Below, one piece after another: positions 34,516 to 42,698 of a stretch of 64,000 bases of DNA. The stretch comes from Shewanella marisflavi (GTDB taxonomy: Bacteria > Pseudomonadota > Gammaproteobacteria > Enterobacterales > Shewanellaceae): the NCBI RefSeq assembly GCF_023283925.1, contig NZ_JAKIKX010000006.1, positions 124,001 to 188,000 on the forward strand, read 5' to 3'. Positions within the stretch are counted from its first letter, which is position 1. Each line of letters starts with the position of its first letter. The notes under the pieces are model-generated. The model was not told where the DNA came from. It did no database searches and saw nothing but the letters and a program-made list of their open reading frames with translations. Position numbers and translations under genes: made by a program.

Positions 34516-35703
34516 TTAGCTCTCTCCCCGGCAGAAGATCACGCTAGCATTACTGCCACCGAAGGCAAAGGAGTTACTCATGATGTAGTCGAGTGCCTGG
34601 GTTTGACCCGGCGTAACAAAAGGAAGCTCAGGGTTGTCGCCATCCCACTCTTGATCGCCCACCTGAGGCGGCAGTGCTTGCTGATCATTATATTGTGACA
34701 GCAAGAGCAGGCAGAAGGCGGCTTCCAAGGCGCCGGCAGCGCCCAGGGCGTGTCCGGTCAGGGGCTTGGTAGAACTCACTGGGGGGATCTGCTCGCCAAA
34801 GACCTTAAGTAAAGCTCGGCTCTCCATGGCGTCATTTTTCATGGTTGCCGTCCCATGTAAGTTGACATAGCCCACCTGTGATGGGGCGATACCGGCATCT
34901 TGCAGCGCCATCTCGATGGCGGCAACCGCGCCCGTGCCTTCAGGATGGGGCGAGGAGATATGGTGAGCATCGCTGGATTCTCCCACACCGGCCAGCATCA
35001 GCTCGGCCTTGCCTAAGGTGAGGGTGAACAGGGCGGCGCCTTCACCGATATTGATGCCGTCGCGGTTGCGGCTAAAAGGTTGGCAATGGGCCTTAGAGAC
35101 AGACTCCAGCGAGTGAAAACCGTTTAGGGTGAGCTTACACAGGCTATCGGCACCACCGACGATCACCATGTCGCACACGCCAGCCAGTAGCAGGCGCTTG
35201 GCGCTGGCGAACACCTTGGCACTGGAGGAGCAGGCGGTCGAAACCGTATAGCAGGGGCCGGTGAGGTCAAAATAGTGCTGCAGAAAGTCGCAACTGTTGC
35301 CTAGCTCCTGTTTAGAGTAGAGGTAATCGGCTGGCAGGACACCATGTTCGGCGCGGTAGGCCAGCGCCTTCTCGCCTTTGGCGATGCCCGACGTGCTGGT
35401 GCCTAAGACGATACCTATGCGATCGGCGCCGTATTGCTGCTTGGCTTGTTCGACGGCTGAGGCGATCTGTTCGGCGGCGCATTGAAGCAGCTGGTTGTTG
35501 CGACAGTCAAATCTCTGTAGCTCAGGTGCTATGCTCGGCAGCGCTGAGTTCACCATGCCCACGAGTACGCGAGTGTCTGGGATCAGGTCGTCACGCCACT
35601 GCATGCCCTGGGTATCGCCGTCGAGCAGGTGGCGCAGGACTGTTTGGGGATCATCGCCCAGTGGTGTGGATAATCCTAAGTGGGTGATAGCTATCTGTGT
35701 CAT
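34516..35703 (-). CDS. Beta-ketoacyl-ACP synthase, second of the aryl-polyene cluster
   Basis: A 395-residue condensing enzyme with an intact triad: Cys158 (VSTACSSSAK), His283 (NLHGTATMKND) and His318 (PLTGHALGAAG). It is diverged from FabF, with a short N-terminus and the Met-Lys-Asn change after HGTAT. Start is the ATG at 35703. It lies 32 bases after the DUF3261 gene and 3 before the dehydratase gene. Both this and the FabF-like enzyme look active; the ketosynthase-like protein at 47993 does not. Confidence 0.9.
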   Translation of the reverse strand: MTQIAITHLGLSTPLGDDPQTVLRHLLDGDTQGMQWRDDLIPDTRVLVGMVNSALPSIAPELQRFDCRNNQLLQCAAEQIASAVEQAKQQYGADRIGIVLGTSTSGIAKGEKALAYRAEHGVLPADYLYSKQELGNSCDFLQHYFDLTGPCYTVSTACSSSAKVFASAKRLLLAGVCDMVIVGGADSLCKLTLNGFHSLESVSKAHCQPFSRNRDGINIGEGAALFTLTLGKAELMLAGVGESSDAHHISSPHPEGTGAVAAIEMALQDAGIAPSQVGYVNLHGTATMKNDAMESRALLKVFGEQIPPVSSTKPLTGHALGAAGALEAAFCLLLLSQYNDQQALPPQVGDQEWDGDNPELPFVTPGQTQALDYIMSNSFAFGGSNASVIFCRGES

Positions 35704-35735
35704 TGTGTCCGTTCTTTTGCTATGTCGCGGTTGAT

Positions 35736-36308
35736 TTACTCAAGGGGCCGAATATCAAGCGAAAGCTGCGCCTGCTGAAAATCCAGATTTACCTGTGCTG
35801 CCCAAGGTGCTGTCTGACTGTAGCGGATATCCATGATGGTCACGCCGTCGTTAGCATATAATCTTCTGCACCGCGGTGCATCACACTCATAACTGGCGAG
35901 TGTCGCCCCTTGTAAATAGCGATTTACATCCTCGGTCGGCCAGTATATCAATTGCAGCAGCCCAAGAAGATACTCGGCCTTAAATTGCTCACCCAATAGT
36001 AGACTCTGTTCACTGGTTAGCTGGTCGCCGTCATAGCTGAGGGTAAACAGTGGCTGCCCCAGGGGCGCAAGCCCTACTAAGGTGAGCGTCTGCGGCGAGA
36101 GATCCAGTTGGCTCAGCAGTTGATGTCTGGATTGTTTTACCTTGAGCTTCACCAGTTGGCTCTGGCTGATGTTGGTCTCTGTTGGCAGGGGCGCCAGACA
36201 ATAGTCGACCCCCTGCGCCAGTACCATGCAGGTTTGCCTGTCCAGCGTTTGGGCGCAAGCACTAAGCAGCAAGATGGCTGCAAGCATCAGGCCTCGGGTT
36301 AGCGGCAT
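35736..36308 (-). CDS. DUF3261 lipoprotein of the aryl-polyene cluster
   Basis: A 190-residue exported lipoprotein: signal MPLTRGLMLAAILLLSAC with lipobox LSAC (Cys18), Ala at +2 for outer-membrane sorting. The mature part (DUF3261) is beta-rich. DUF3261 lipoproteins are regular members of aryl-polyene operons beside LolA-like and MMPL genes, so a role in moving or seating the lipid-linked pigment in the outer membrane is likely, perhaps LolB-like. Its start overlaps the end of the FAD oxidoreductase gene by 10 bases. Confidence 0.85.
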   Translation of the reverse strand: MPLTRGLMLAAILLLSACAQTLDRQTCMVLAQGVDYCLAPLPTETNISQSQLVKLKVKQSRHQLLSQLDLSPQTLTLVGLAPLGQPLFTLSYDGDQLTSEQSLLLGEQFKAEYLLGLLQLIYWPTEDVNRYLQGATLASYECDAPRCRRLYANDGVTIMDIRYSQTAPWAAQVNLDFQQAQLSLDIRPLE

Positions 36309-37558
36309 AGTTCCACGACCATATTAAGACGACGCTCAGACTCGGCGACAAATGGGTTGTTCTCATCCCAGGCATAACCCGCCAGAATAGAGCAGATCAT
36401 CTGCTTAATCTTAGGGTTAGGCTCTTGATAGAAGATCACATCCTGGAAGCGTCCATCATACCAGGCCTGGACATAGGTTCTGAAGGTATCGACACCGCGC
36501 ATCAGCGGCTGGGCGTATTCGGTTTGCCAGTCGACCGTCTGACCATTGAGCTGTTTCACAACACATTTAGTCGCTATCGAGGCTGATTGCATCGCTATGG
36601 TGACACCTGATGAGAAAACAGGATCGAGAAACTCACCGGCATTGCCTAGCAAGGCGAACTTATCCGTGGCCAGAGTGCTGACGTTGGCCGAGTAACCTGC
36701 CAATTTGGCGGGTTCGCGAATAATTTCTGCCTGACTGAGCAGTTGTTTGAGTCTGGGCTCTTCGCGCACCAGACGCATCAGGGTCTGTTCCAGATCATCA
36801 GCATCGCCGAGAAGGTGAGGTTCCCCTACCACTCCGAGTGAGCAGCGGCCATCGCTAAAGGGGATCAGCCAGTACCAGATGTCGCGGTTGTCCGGGTGAA
36901 CGCTTATCAATATCTTATTGCGGTCGAAGTGATAATCGCCCATGTCGACGCTGTCGATATTGTCCCTGATATGGGTAAAGATGGCGGTGCGGCTGGGAAG
37001 ACCAGATGGCCGCTCTAGATCCAAAAGACGCGGCAGGACGCGGCCAAAACCGCTGGCATCGAGCAGGTAATCGGCGCTGAGCTCATAGCGCTGGCTCTGC
37101 TCGTCGCTGATGGTGAGCCTGGGTTGATGGGTTAGATCGACGGCCTCGACGCACTGACCATAGCGGATCTCGACCCCTTGGCTTGCGGCCGTATCGGCGA
37201 GCAGCTTGTCGAAGTTGCCGCGCTCGACCTGAAACGTGGTGCCCGGACCAGGGGTAAACTTGTCGGTAAAGTCGAAGTAGGTGGAGCGGCCGTTAGCGTT
37301 GAAGGCGGCGCCATTTTTGAATTGATAACCCGCCTGGTTGACGGCATCGAGCATATTGGCCTCGGCAATCACCTGCATGCAGCAGGGCAACAGGCTCTCG
37401 CCGATGGAGAAACGGGGAAAATGTTGTTTCTCCAGCACAAGCACACGCTTGCCCTCTTGATGTAACAGGCTGGCGGCAACACTCCCTGAGGGACCGGCGC
37501 CTATCACTATCACATCATAATGCGCCTTAAGCTCGGGCGTTTGCGCTGATATCATCAC
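36299..37558 (-). CDS. FAD-dependent oxidoreductase (halogenase/geranylgeranyl-reductase-like) of the aryl-polyene cluster
   Basis: A 419-residue flavoprotein. It has the Rossmann motif VIVIGAGPSGSVAASLL (about 16-32), ESLLPC near residue 54 (a pattern shared with tryptophan halogenases), and the second FAD site LLGNAGEFLDPVFSSGV (about 306-322). The Lys of flavin-halogenase catalysis (GWxWxIP motif region) is not seen as such; WYWLIPFSDGR at about 229 is a partial match. It probably oxidises or hydroxylates the aryl head or chain. GTG 37558 or ATG 37555 can be the start; both overlap the exporter stop. Confidence 0.85.
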   Translation of the reverse strand: MMISAQTPELKAHYDVIVIGAGPSGSVAASLLHQEGKRVLVLEKQHFPRFSIGESLLPCCMQVIAEANMLDAVNQAGYQFKNGAAFNANGRSTYFDFTDKFTPGPGTTFQVERGNFDKLLADTAASQGVEIRYGQCVEAVDLTHQPRLTISDEQSQRYELSADYLLDASGFGRVLPRLLDLERPSGLPSRTAIFTHIRDNIDSVDMGDYHFDRNKILISVHPDNRDIWYWLIPFSDGRCSLGVVGEPHLLGDADDLEQTLMRLVREEPRLKQLLSQAEIIREPAKLAGYSANVSTLATDKFALLGNAGEFLDPVFSSGVTIAMQSASIATKCVVKQLNGQTVDWQTEYAQPLMRGVDTFRTYVQAWYDGRFQDVIFYQEPNPKIKQMICSILAGYAWDENNPFVAESERRLNMVVELCR

Positions 37559-39963
37559 TTATCAATCCTTGTTAATGTATGAATAAATGGAGATAACCCA
37601 AAGGTCAGGGCTATCCCCAAGAGGAGTGTCAGGCCAAAATAGTGGATGGCGGGGGTCTGGCTGAAGGCCAGCAGACCAAAGGCCATCAGGGTCGAACAGG
37701 CCGACATGAATACCGCCATCATCACGCTCTCTCCCTGCTGGCTTTCGGCGAAAAATAGGCTGTAGTCGACGCCGATGCCAAATACCAAGATCAGCGCCAA
37801 AGCATGAAACAGGGTCAGTGGTGAGCCTGTTATCCCCAGTAGGGCCAGGGTCAAGAGTGCCGCCAGGGCGGGTACTGAGGTTATCCATAGCGCCATCTTA
37901 AGACCGAAGCGCAGGGAGAATATCGTCCCAGCAACTAACAGTGCCAGCGCTAACAGGCCGAGGGTGAGGCTGCGATATTTGGCCATCACATCGGAAATAT
38001 CCTGCACCTTATCGACCAGACTGACGCCCGTTAGTGGAGCGATTGTCGCCTTAAGAGTCTCTAGGCGTTTGATGCCACCGAGTAAGAGGATAGCAGCGTA
38101 TTGCTCACCCTTATCCTTAGGGGCTAGCCAGAGCGGCGCAAATAAAGCACCTGCGTCAGAGGCAAGAAAGCTATCTGGAATAATGGTCTTGGCTGCGCTC
38201 GCCTCGTAAGCCTGGATTAACGGCGGCGCCAGGCTGTCATCCAGGCCCAGGCGATCGAGCAGAGCGGGTAAGTCTTGATAGATCTGTCCCTGAAGTCGGT
38301 ATGCGGTTTGCTGACTTGCTTGGCTCGGCAGGTAATTAGCCAGATTGACAAAATTGCCCAGTGCCTGCTGCGTTTGCAGTGATGCCAATATGGGCGTTAG
38401 CCCCTCAAGCCGTGTTAGCAGGGCTTCGGGGGTGTCTGCGCGCACCAGAATAAATTGATTGTCGGTACCGCCACTCATCACCTGACGTAACTGCTGCTCG
38501 CTCTGGGTGACTCGCTCTGGGCTTTGCTGCAGCGCGCGAATATCATCGTTGACGCCAAGGCGTGACAATCCCCATGTGGTCATTATTGCTAGAGCTAGCA
38601 GCGCTACAAGGCCTTTTCCTCTGAATTGGCGAGCGAGACGCTGCATGAGCTGTAAGTAGTTGCTGGAATAGCCTAAGGCCTTTGGAGCTGGCTTCATGGC
38701 GCTGTTGGCAAGCTTGGGGTAGGCGAAGATCAGCGTCAAATAGGCGCCCAAGAGTCCGGCGGCGCAGAAAACGGCCACCTGCTGCATACCAGGAAAGGGC
38801 GTTAGTCCGATGGCGAGATAGGCGATCACAGTCGTTAGCAGCGCTAGGCTGGCGGCGGGAAACACCTTGGTCACCGCCTTGCTGGCGGCCTGGTTATCAT
38901 GGGTGACGCCCTGGGCCTGCAAACGCTCGCAATAGAAATGAAAACTATAGTCGATGGCGATACCGATAAGGCTAGTGCCGAAGACCAGGGTGAGCAGATG
39001 TACCTGGGTAAAGAGCCAGAGCGTGGTGCTCATGGCAAATAACAGGCTGGTACCAATTGTTATGGCCGCTATGGTGAGCGGCATGACAGAGCGAAATGCC
39101 AGCCACACCAGAATAATCACACCAACTAGCGAGGCCAGTCCCAGGCTGGAAACTTCTTGCTTGGCCTGTTGGGTCGCCGCCGCCGCATGAAATAGTGCGC
39201 CGCCGCGCAGCACACTGACCGCTTGTTCAGCCCCTATGGTTTGCTGCATCTGGGTTATCGCGCTTTCTAGCGTGTTTAACTGGCGCTCTTGCGCCTTGGG
39301 ATTGAAGGCACTGCCGACACCCTTAGCCATGATGATGGCGACACTGGCCGCCGGCTGATCTGCGGTATTGGTTTGCCCAACCAAGACGCCATCGACTACC
39401 TTGAGTCGTTGTTGTGGCGATAGCTGTTTAAGTACCTCAGGGTAGAGCAGCAGGGGATCTTGGCTGAGTAGCTGGCTATTGGCGTAACCAAAGGCATTGT
39501 ACAGCTGGGCTAATGTATTAGCCTCTAACTCCGCTAATTGTCCATTTTCTAACCTGAGCTTCTGCTGAGGGGTAAGCAGGTGGAATCGATAGGGAAAATA
39601 GAAGCGGTTGAGGGCCTGGACGCCGCGTAGATCTGCGCTCTGCACTTGGGTAAAGGCCTCCGGGGTCGCACCGAGCGTGGCCATCAGCTGTTGGGCAGCT
39701 TGCACTGCTACGCGCTCATCTTGGCTGACGACGCCAAGGTAGATGCGATCCGCCAGTTGCTGCTCAACCCTGTCTATCGCCCTTTGGGTCAGGGGATCTT
39801 CCTGGATCTTGGGTAACATGGCCAGAATATCGCTCTGTACGCCGGCGCCGCGATTCAATGCCTGCAGGGCTAGCAGTGCCATGACAGCCAGCAACACTAG
39901 CCAGATGGCGAGTCTGGTGTTGGCGGAGAGACGACTTAGCCAGTCGCTGAGCTTGAGAATCAT
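37555..39963 (-). CDS. MMPL-family exporter of the aryl-polyene cluster
   Basis: An 802-residue inner-membrane protein with two halves of six helices each, large periplasmic loops after the first helix of each half, and the conserved Asp-Tyr-Ser motifs GIAIDYSFHFY (about 337-347) and GIGVDYSLFFA (about 737-747) that mark the proton relay in the RND/MMPL superfamily. It likely lifts the lipid-linked polyene out of the inner membrane to the LolA-like carrier encoded just upstream. It overlaps the LolA-like gene and the oxidoreductase gene by four bases at each end. Confidence 0.92.
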   Translation of the reverse strand: MILKLSDWLSRLSANTRLAIWLVLLAVMALLALQALNRGAGVQSDILAMLPKIQEDPLTQRAIDRVEQQLADRIYLGVVSQDERVAVQAAQQLMATLGATPEAFTQVQSADLRGVQALNRFYFPYRFHLLTPQQKLRLENGQLAELEANTLAQLYNAFGYANSQLLSQDPLLLYPEVLKQLSPQQRLKVVDGVLVGQTNTADQPAASVAIIMAKGVGSAFNPKAQERQLNTLESAITQMQQTIGAEQAVSVLRGGALFHAAAATQQAKQEVSSLGLASLVGVIILVWLAFRSVMPLTIAAITIGTSLLFAMSTTLWLFTQVHLLTLVFGTSLIGIAIDYSFHFYCERLQAQGVTHDNQAASKAVTKVFPAASLALLTTVIAYLAIGLTPFPGMQQVAVFCAAGLLGAYLTLIFAYPKLANSAMKPAPKALGYSSNYLQLMQRLARQFRGKGLVALLALAIMTTWGLSRLGVNDDIRALQQSPERVTQSEQQLRQVMSGGTDNQFILVRADTPEALLTRLEGLTPILASLQTQQALGNFVNLANYLPSQASQQTAYRLQGQIYQDLPALLDRLGLDDSLAPPLIQAYEASAAKTIIPDSFLASDAGALFAPLWLAPKDKGEQYAAILLLGGIKRLETLKATIAPLTGVSLVDKVQDISDVMAKYRSLTLGLLALALLVAGTIFSLRFGLKMALWITSVPALAALLTLALLGITGSPLTLFHALALILVFGIGVDYSLFFAESQQGESVMMAVFMSACSTLMAFGLLAFSQTPAIHYFGLTLLLGIALTFGLSPFIHTLTRIDK

Positions 39964-40688
39964 CTTGTCTCTTGCGCGGGCTGAGCCTGAGGCGGACTCA
40001 GGTCGAAATAGGTTTGTTCCTGAGGTGTCAGCGGGCGTTTTTGTAGCGCTTTAAAGGTGATCACGCTGCGATCGCCGCGGCTGTCTAACAGGGTTAGCGA
40101 GTCTAGTGATTCGGCGCCTTGCAGTACGATGCGCGGCATCGCCTGCTTGATAAGGGGCTCTTTGGGTTCAAGTCCCAGCTGCCAGCTGCCAGCTTGTTGG
40201 ATAAGATGCGGCGTAAACTGGGTCTCTAGTGGGACGAGATCGCCACTTAACAAGGCGCTCATCAGCTTAGGCATCATCTGCGCCATGGCGCCTGCCTGAG
40301 GGTTTTCATCGGCGTGGCTTACCTGCTTGTTACCGTCGGCGTCTATCTGCACCAAGGTGTTCTGGGTCAGAATCAGGCCACTGTAGAATGGCGCAGTTTG
40401 CAGCCAGGCGATCCCCAGTTTGTCCTGAAACAGAAATTCTCCCTGACTCACTAGCGGTTTCTTCAGTACCTTGAGATAGCGGGATTGGCTAAACTCGCCC
40501 TTTGCGGCGTCACCACCACCGAGACGCTCAGCTAAGGCGCTTAAGGCTGCTTTGTCCGCTGGCGCTTTAAAAAGTGCCTCATAATCGGTTGATTGATCTG
40601 CATGAGTGCTCAAGCTAATGAAACTCAGGCAAAGCAGCAGTGCGCTTAGCCCTAGCTTGATGTGACTGGTGACGAGTCTGGCCATCAT
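39960..40688 (-). CDS. LolA-like outer-membrane lipid carrier of the aryl-polyene cluster
   Basis: A 242-residue periplasmic protein. Signal peptide to about STHA (residue 30). The mature domain has the LolA-like fold pattern (FSQSRYLKVLKKPLVSQGEFLFQDKLGIAWLQTAPF at about 62-97). Such proteins in aryl-polyene operons are thought to carry the hydrophobic product across the periplasm. It starts at 40688 with four-base overlap with the thioesterase stop, and its end overlaps the MMPL start. The C-terminus is polar and Pro/Gln-rich (SPPQAQPAQETR). Confidence 0.87.
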   Translation of the reverse strand: MMARLVTSHIKLGLSALLLCLSFISLSTHADQSTDYEALFKAPADKAALSALAERLGGGDAAKGEFSQSRYLKVLKKPLVSQGEFLFQDKLGIAWLQTAPFYSGLILTQNTLVQIDADGNKQVSHADENPQAGAMAQMMPKLMSALLSGDLVPLETQFTPHLIQQAGSWQLGLEPKEPLIKQAMPRIVLQGAESLDSLTLLDSRGDRSVITFKALQKRPLTPQEQTYFDLSPPQAQPAQETR

Positions 40689-41125
40689 AGGGATTCACGC
40701 TCCTCTGCGCTCAGCAGGTGGGCTATCTTGTCGCGAAAGCAAGTGGGCGTGACCAGGCAAAGCTCCTTGCTGTCGATCTCGACCGCGGCCTGCACAGTAT
40801 ACCCCTTGGTCAGGCGTTGATTGGTCTGGGGATCACGCACCTGATAGGTGATCTTGAGACGGTTTTCCCACTCCACTAATGAGGCGATCACCTTGATCTT
40901 CTGCTCGAAGGTGCTGGCCTGCACATACTTGATCTGTAGATCGATAATGGGCCAGGCATAGCCCGAGGCCTGCATCTTGCGGTAGCCGTAATCGATCTCG
41001 TCCAGCAACTGGCAGCGAACGATCTCGAAATACCTTAGGTAGTTGCCGTGCCAGGTGATCCCCATCGAATCGACATCGTGAAAGGGGATGACCATCTCCA
41101 TCTCTGTGGTGAGCAGTGCCTTCAT
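40685..41125 (-). CDS. 4-hydroxybenzoyl-CoA-type hotdog thioesterase of the aryl-polyene cluster
   Basis: A 146-residue protein with the hotdog thioesterase pattern HDVDSMGITWHGNYLRYFEIVR (about 15-36). This matches the 4HBT motif with catalytic Asp in V-D-S-M-G and the N/Y-F-E helix. It may release or edit acyl intermediates on ACP. The start is the ATG at 41125 with a full AGGAGG seven bases upstream; a longer frame to 41227 would overlap the ammonia-lyase gene without need. It is 10 bases after the lyase stop. Confidence 0.88.
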   Translation of the reverse strand: MKALLTTEMEMVIPFHDVDSMGITWHGNYLRYFEIVRCQLLDEIDYGYRKMQASGYAWPIIDLQIKYVQASTFEQKIKVIASLVEWENRLKITYQVRDPQTNQRLTKGYTVQAAVEIDSKELCLVTPTCFRDKIAHLLSAEERESL

Positions 41126-41135
41126 CTGATACCTC

Positions 41136-42698
41136 CTAGTGACACACTTCCCACTGTCCCTGCTGGATCTTGTCCACCGTCTGTCTGAGCACGCTTTCCA
41201 GTGGTCTGTCTTCGGTGAGTAGCTCAAAGTCGGCGCTGACCTGATCTAGGGTCTTGGCTACTGAGGTGGCCAGCGAGGCGTGACACAATTCGCCCTGGGC
41301 GATGCGCAGATGAATACCTTGGGTCATGGCTAACAGTGCGGCTGCGGCGACCTGTTCGGTAAGCTGCAACACACGCATACAGTCGCGGGCGGCGATAGTG
41401 CCCATGCTCACCTTGTCCTGGTTGTGACATTCGGTGGAGCGAGAGAAGACGCTGGCAGGCATAGTGTTTTTAAGTGCCTCGGCGGTCCAGGCCGAGACGC
41501 CGATTTGCACCGCCTTGAAGCCGTGGTTGATCGCTTTACGGTTACCCTGAGCGCCCGAGAGGTTGGCGGGCAGGCCGTTATTAAATTTAGGGTCCATCAC
41601 CAGTGCCATTTGACGGTCTATAAGGTCGGCGATATTGGCGATGGCGTTCTTCATCGAGTCCATCACGAAGGCGATATGGCCGCCATAGAAGTGACCGCCG
41701 TGGAGCACGTGTTCACCCTCACCATCGACGATAGGGTTGTCGTTGGCGCTATTGAGCTCGGTCTCGATAAACTGACGCATGAAGGGCAGGGCATCTTGCA
41801 GCACCCCTATGATGTGCGGCGCGCAGCGGATCGAGTATCTGTCCTGTAATCTGTCTGAGTTACGAGGATGCTCATGGTGATTAAGATCGTCACGTATCCA
41901 GGCGGCAATCTGGTTCTGGCCAGGATGAGGCTTGGCCGCAAACAGGATATCGTCGAAATGGTTCGAGTTACCCTTGAGGGTCAATGACGCCATGGCGGTG
42001 ATACGACTGGCCAGGCGATTGAGATATTGGGCTCTGTCGTAGGCTAGACAGGCTAGCGCCGTCATCACGGCTGTGCCGTTCATCAAGGCGAGACCCTCTT
42101 TGGGGCGCAGGGTCAGCGGCGTGATATTGAGCTCGCGGTAAACCTCAGCAGTGTCGCGACGCTCACCTTGGTAAAACACTTCGCGCTCACCAATCAGTAC
42201 CGCAGCCAGATAGGATAGCGGCGTGAGATCGCCACTGGCGCCAACCGAGCCCTCTTCGGGGATCACCGGGGTGATGCCAAGATTTAGCAGAGTTTCGATG
42301 CGTTGAAGCAGCTCATAACTGACCCCGGACTTACCGACTGCAAGAGAGCTGAGGCGACAGGCCATCACGGCCCTAGCTTGGGTGACACTGAGAATATTGC
42401 CTAGGCCGCAGCCGTGAAAACGTGACAGATGCAGTGGCAGTTCATGGACCAGATCTAATCCAACTGTGACTGTGCAGGAGTCGCCATAGCCTGTTGTTAC
42501 CCCATAGACCACGCCCTCTTCGGCCAGCAGGCTATCGATAAAGCGAGCCCCCTTTTGGATATACTCCTGATAGTCGGCGCTGTCATCGAGCTTGGCCTGA
42601 GCACCTTTGGCAATGGCAACGACCTCCTCGAGGGAGAGGTTACGTTGGCCAAACTTGACCTGTGCGCTGGATGCAGGGTTATGGGTTGTCTGTGTCAT
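41136..42698 (-). CDS. HAL/PAL/TAL-family aromatic amino-acid ammonia-lyase
   Basis: A 520-residue enzyme with the self-made MIO cofactor site Ala154-Ser155-Gly156 (GSVGASGDLTP) and the catalytic Tyr65 in VVYGVTTGYG. It removes ammonia from Tyr, Phe or His; in this cluster it probably yields coumarate or cinnamate as aryl starter. The selectivity pair, read by alignment, is Phe94-His95 (LSRFHGCGLG), unlike the usual His-Leu (TAL), Phe-Leu (PAL) or Ser-His (HAL). It has no hut neighbours, so histidine breakdown is unlikely. The ATG at 42698 directly abuts the GT2-acyltransferase stop. Confidence 0.9.
   Translation of the reverse strand: MTQTTHNPASSAQVKFGQRNLSLEEVVAIAKGAQAKLDDSADYQEYIQKGARFIDSLLAEEGVVYGVTTGYGDSCTVTVGLDLVHELPLHLSRFHGCGLGNILSVTQARAVMACRLSSLAVGKSGVSYELLQRIETLLNLGITPVIPEEGSVGASGDLTPLSYLAAVLIGEREVFYQGERRDTAEVYRELNITPLTLRPKEGLALMNGTAVMTALACLAYDRAQYLNRLASRITAMASLTLKGNSNHFDDILFAAKPHPGQNQIAAWIRDDLNHHEHPRNSDRLQDRYSIRCAPHIIGVLQDALPFMRQFIETELNSANDNPIVDGEGEHVLHGGHFYGGHIAFVMDSMKNAIANIADLIDRQMALVMDPKFNNGLPANLSGAQGNRKAINHGFKAVQIGVSAWTAEALKNTMPASVFSRSTECHNQDKVSMGTIAARDCMRVLQLTEQVAAAALLAMTQGIHLRIAQGELCHASLATSVAKTLDQVSADFELLTEDRPLESVLRQTVDKIQQGQWEVCH

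Noticed and set aside
41136..42698. Histidine ammonia-lyase of histidine breakdown (hutH)
   Set aside because: No other hut genes are near, the gene is inside an aryl-polyene operon, and the selectivity pair is not Ser-His.
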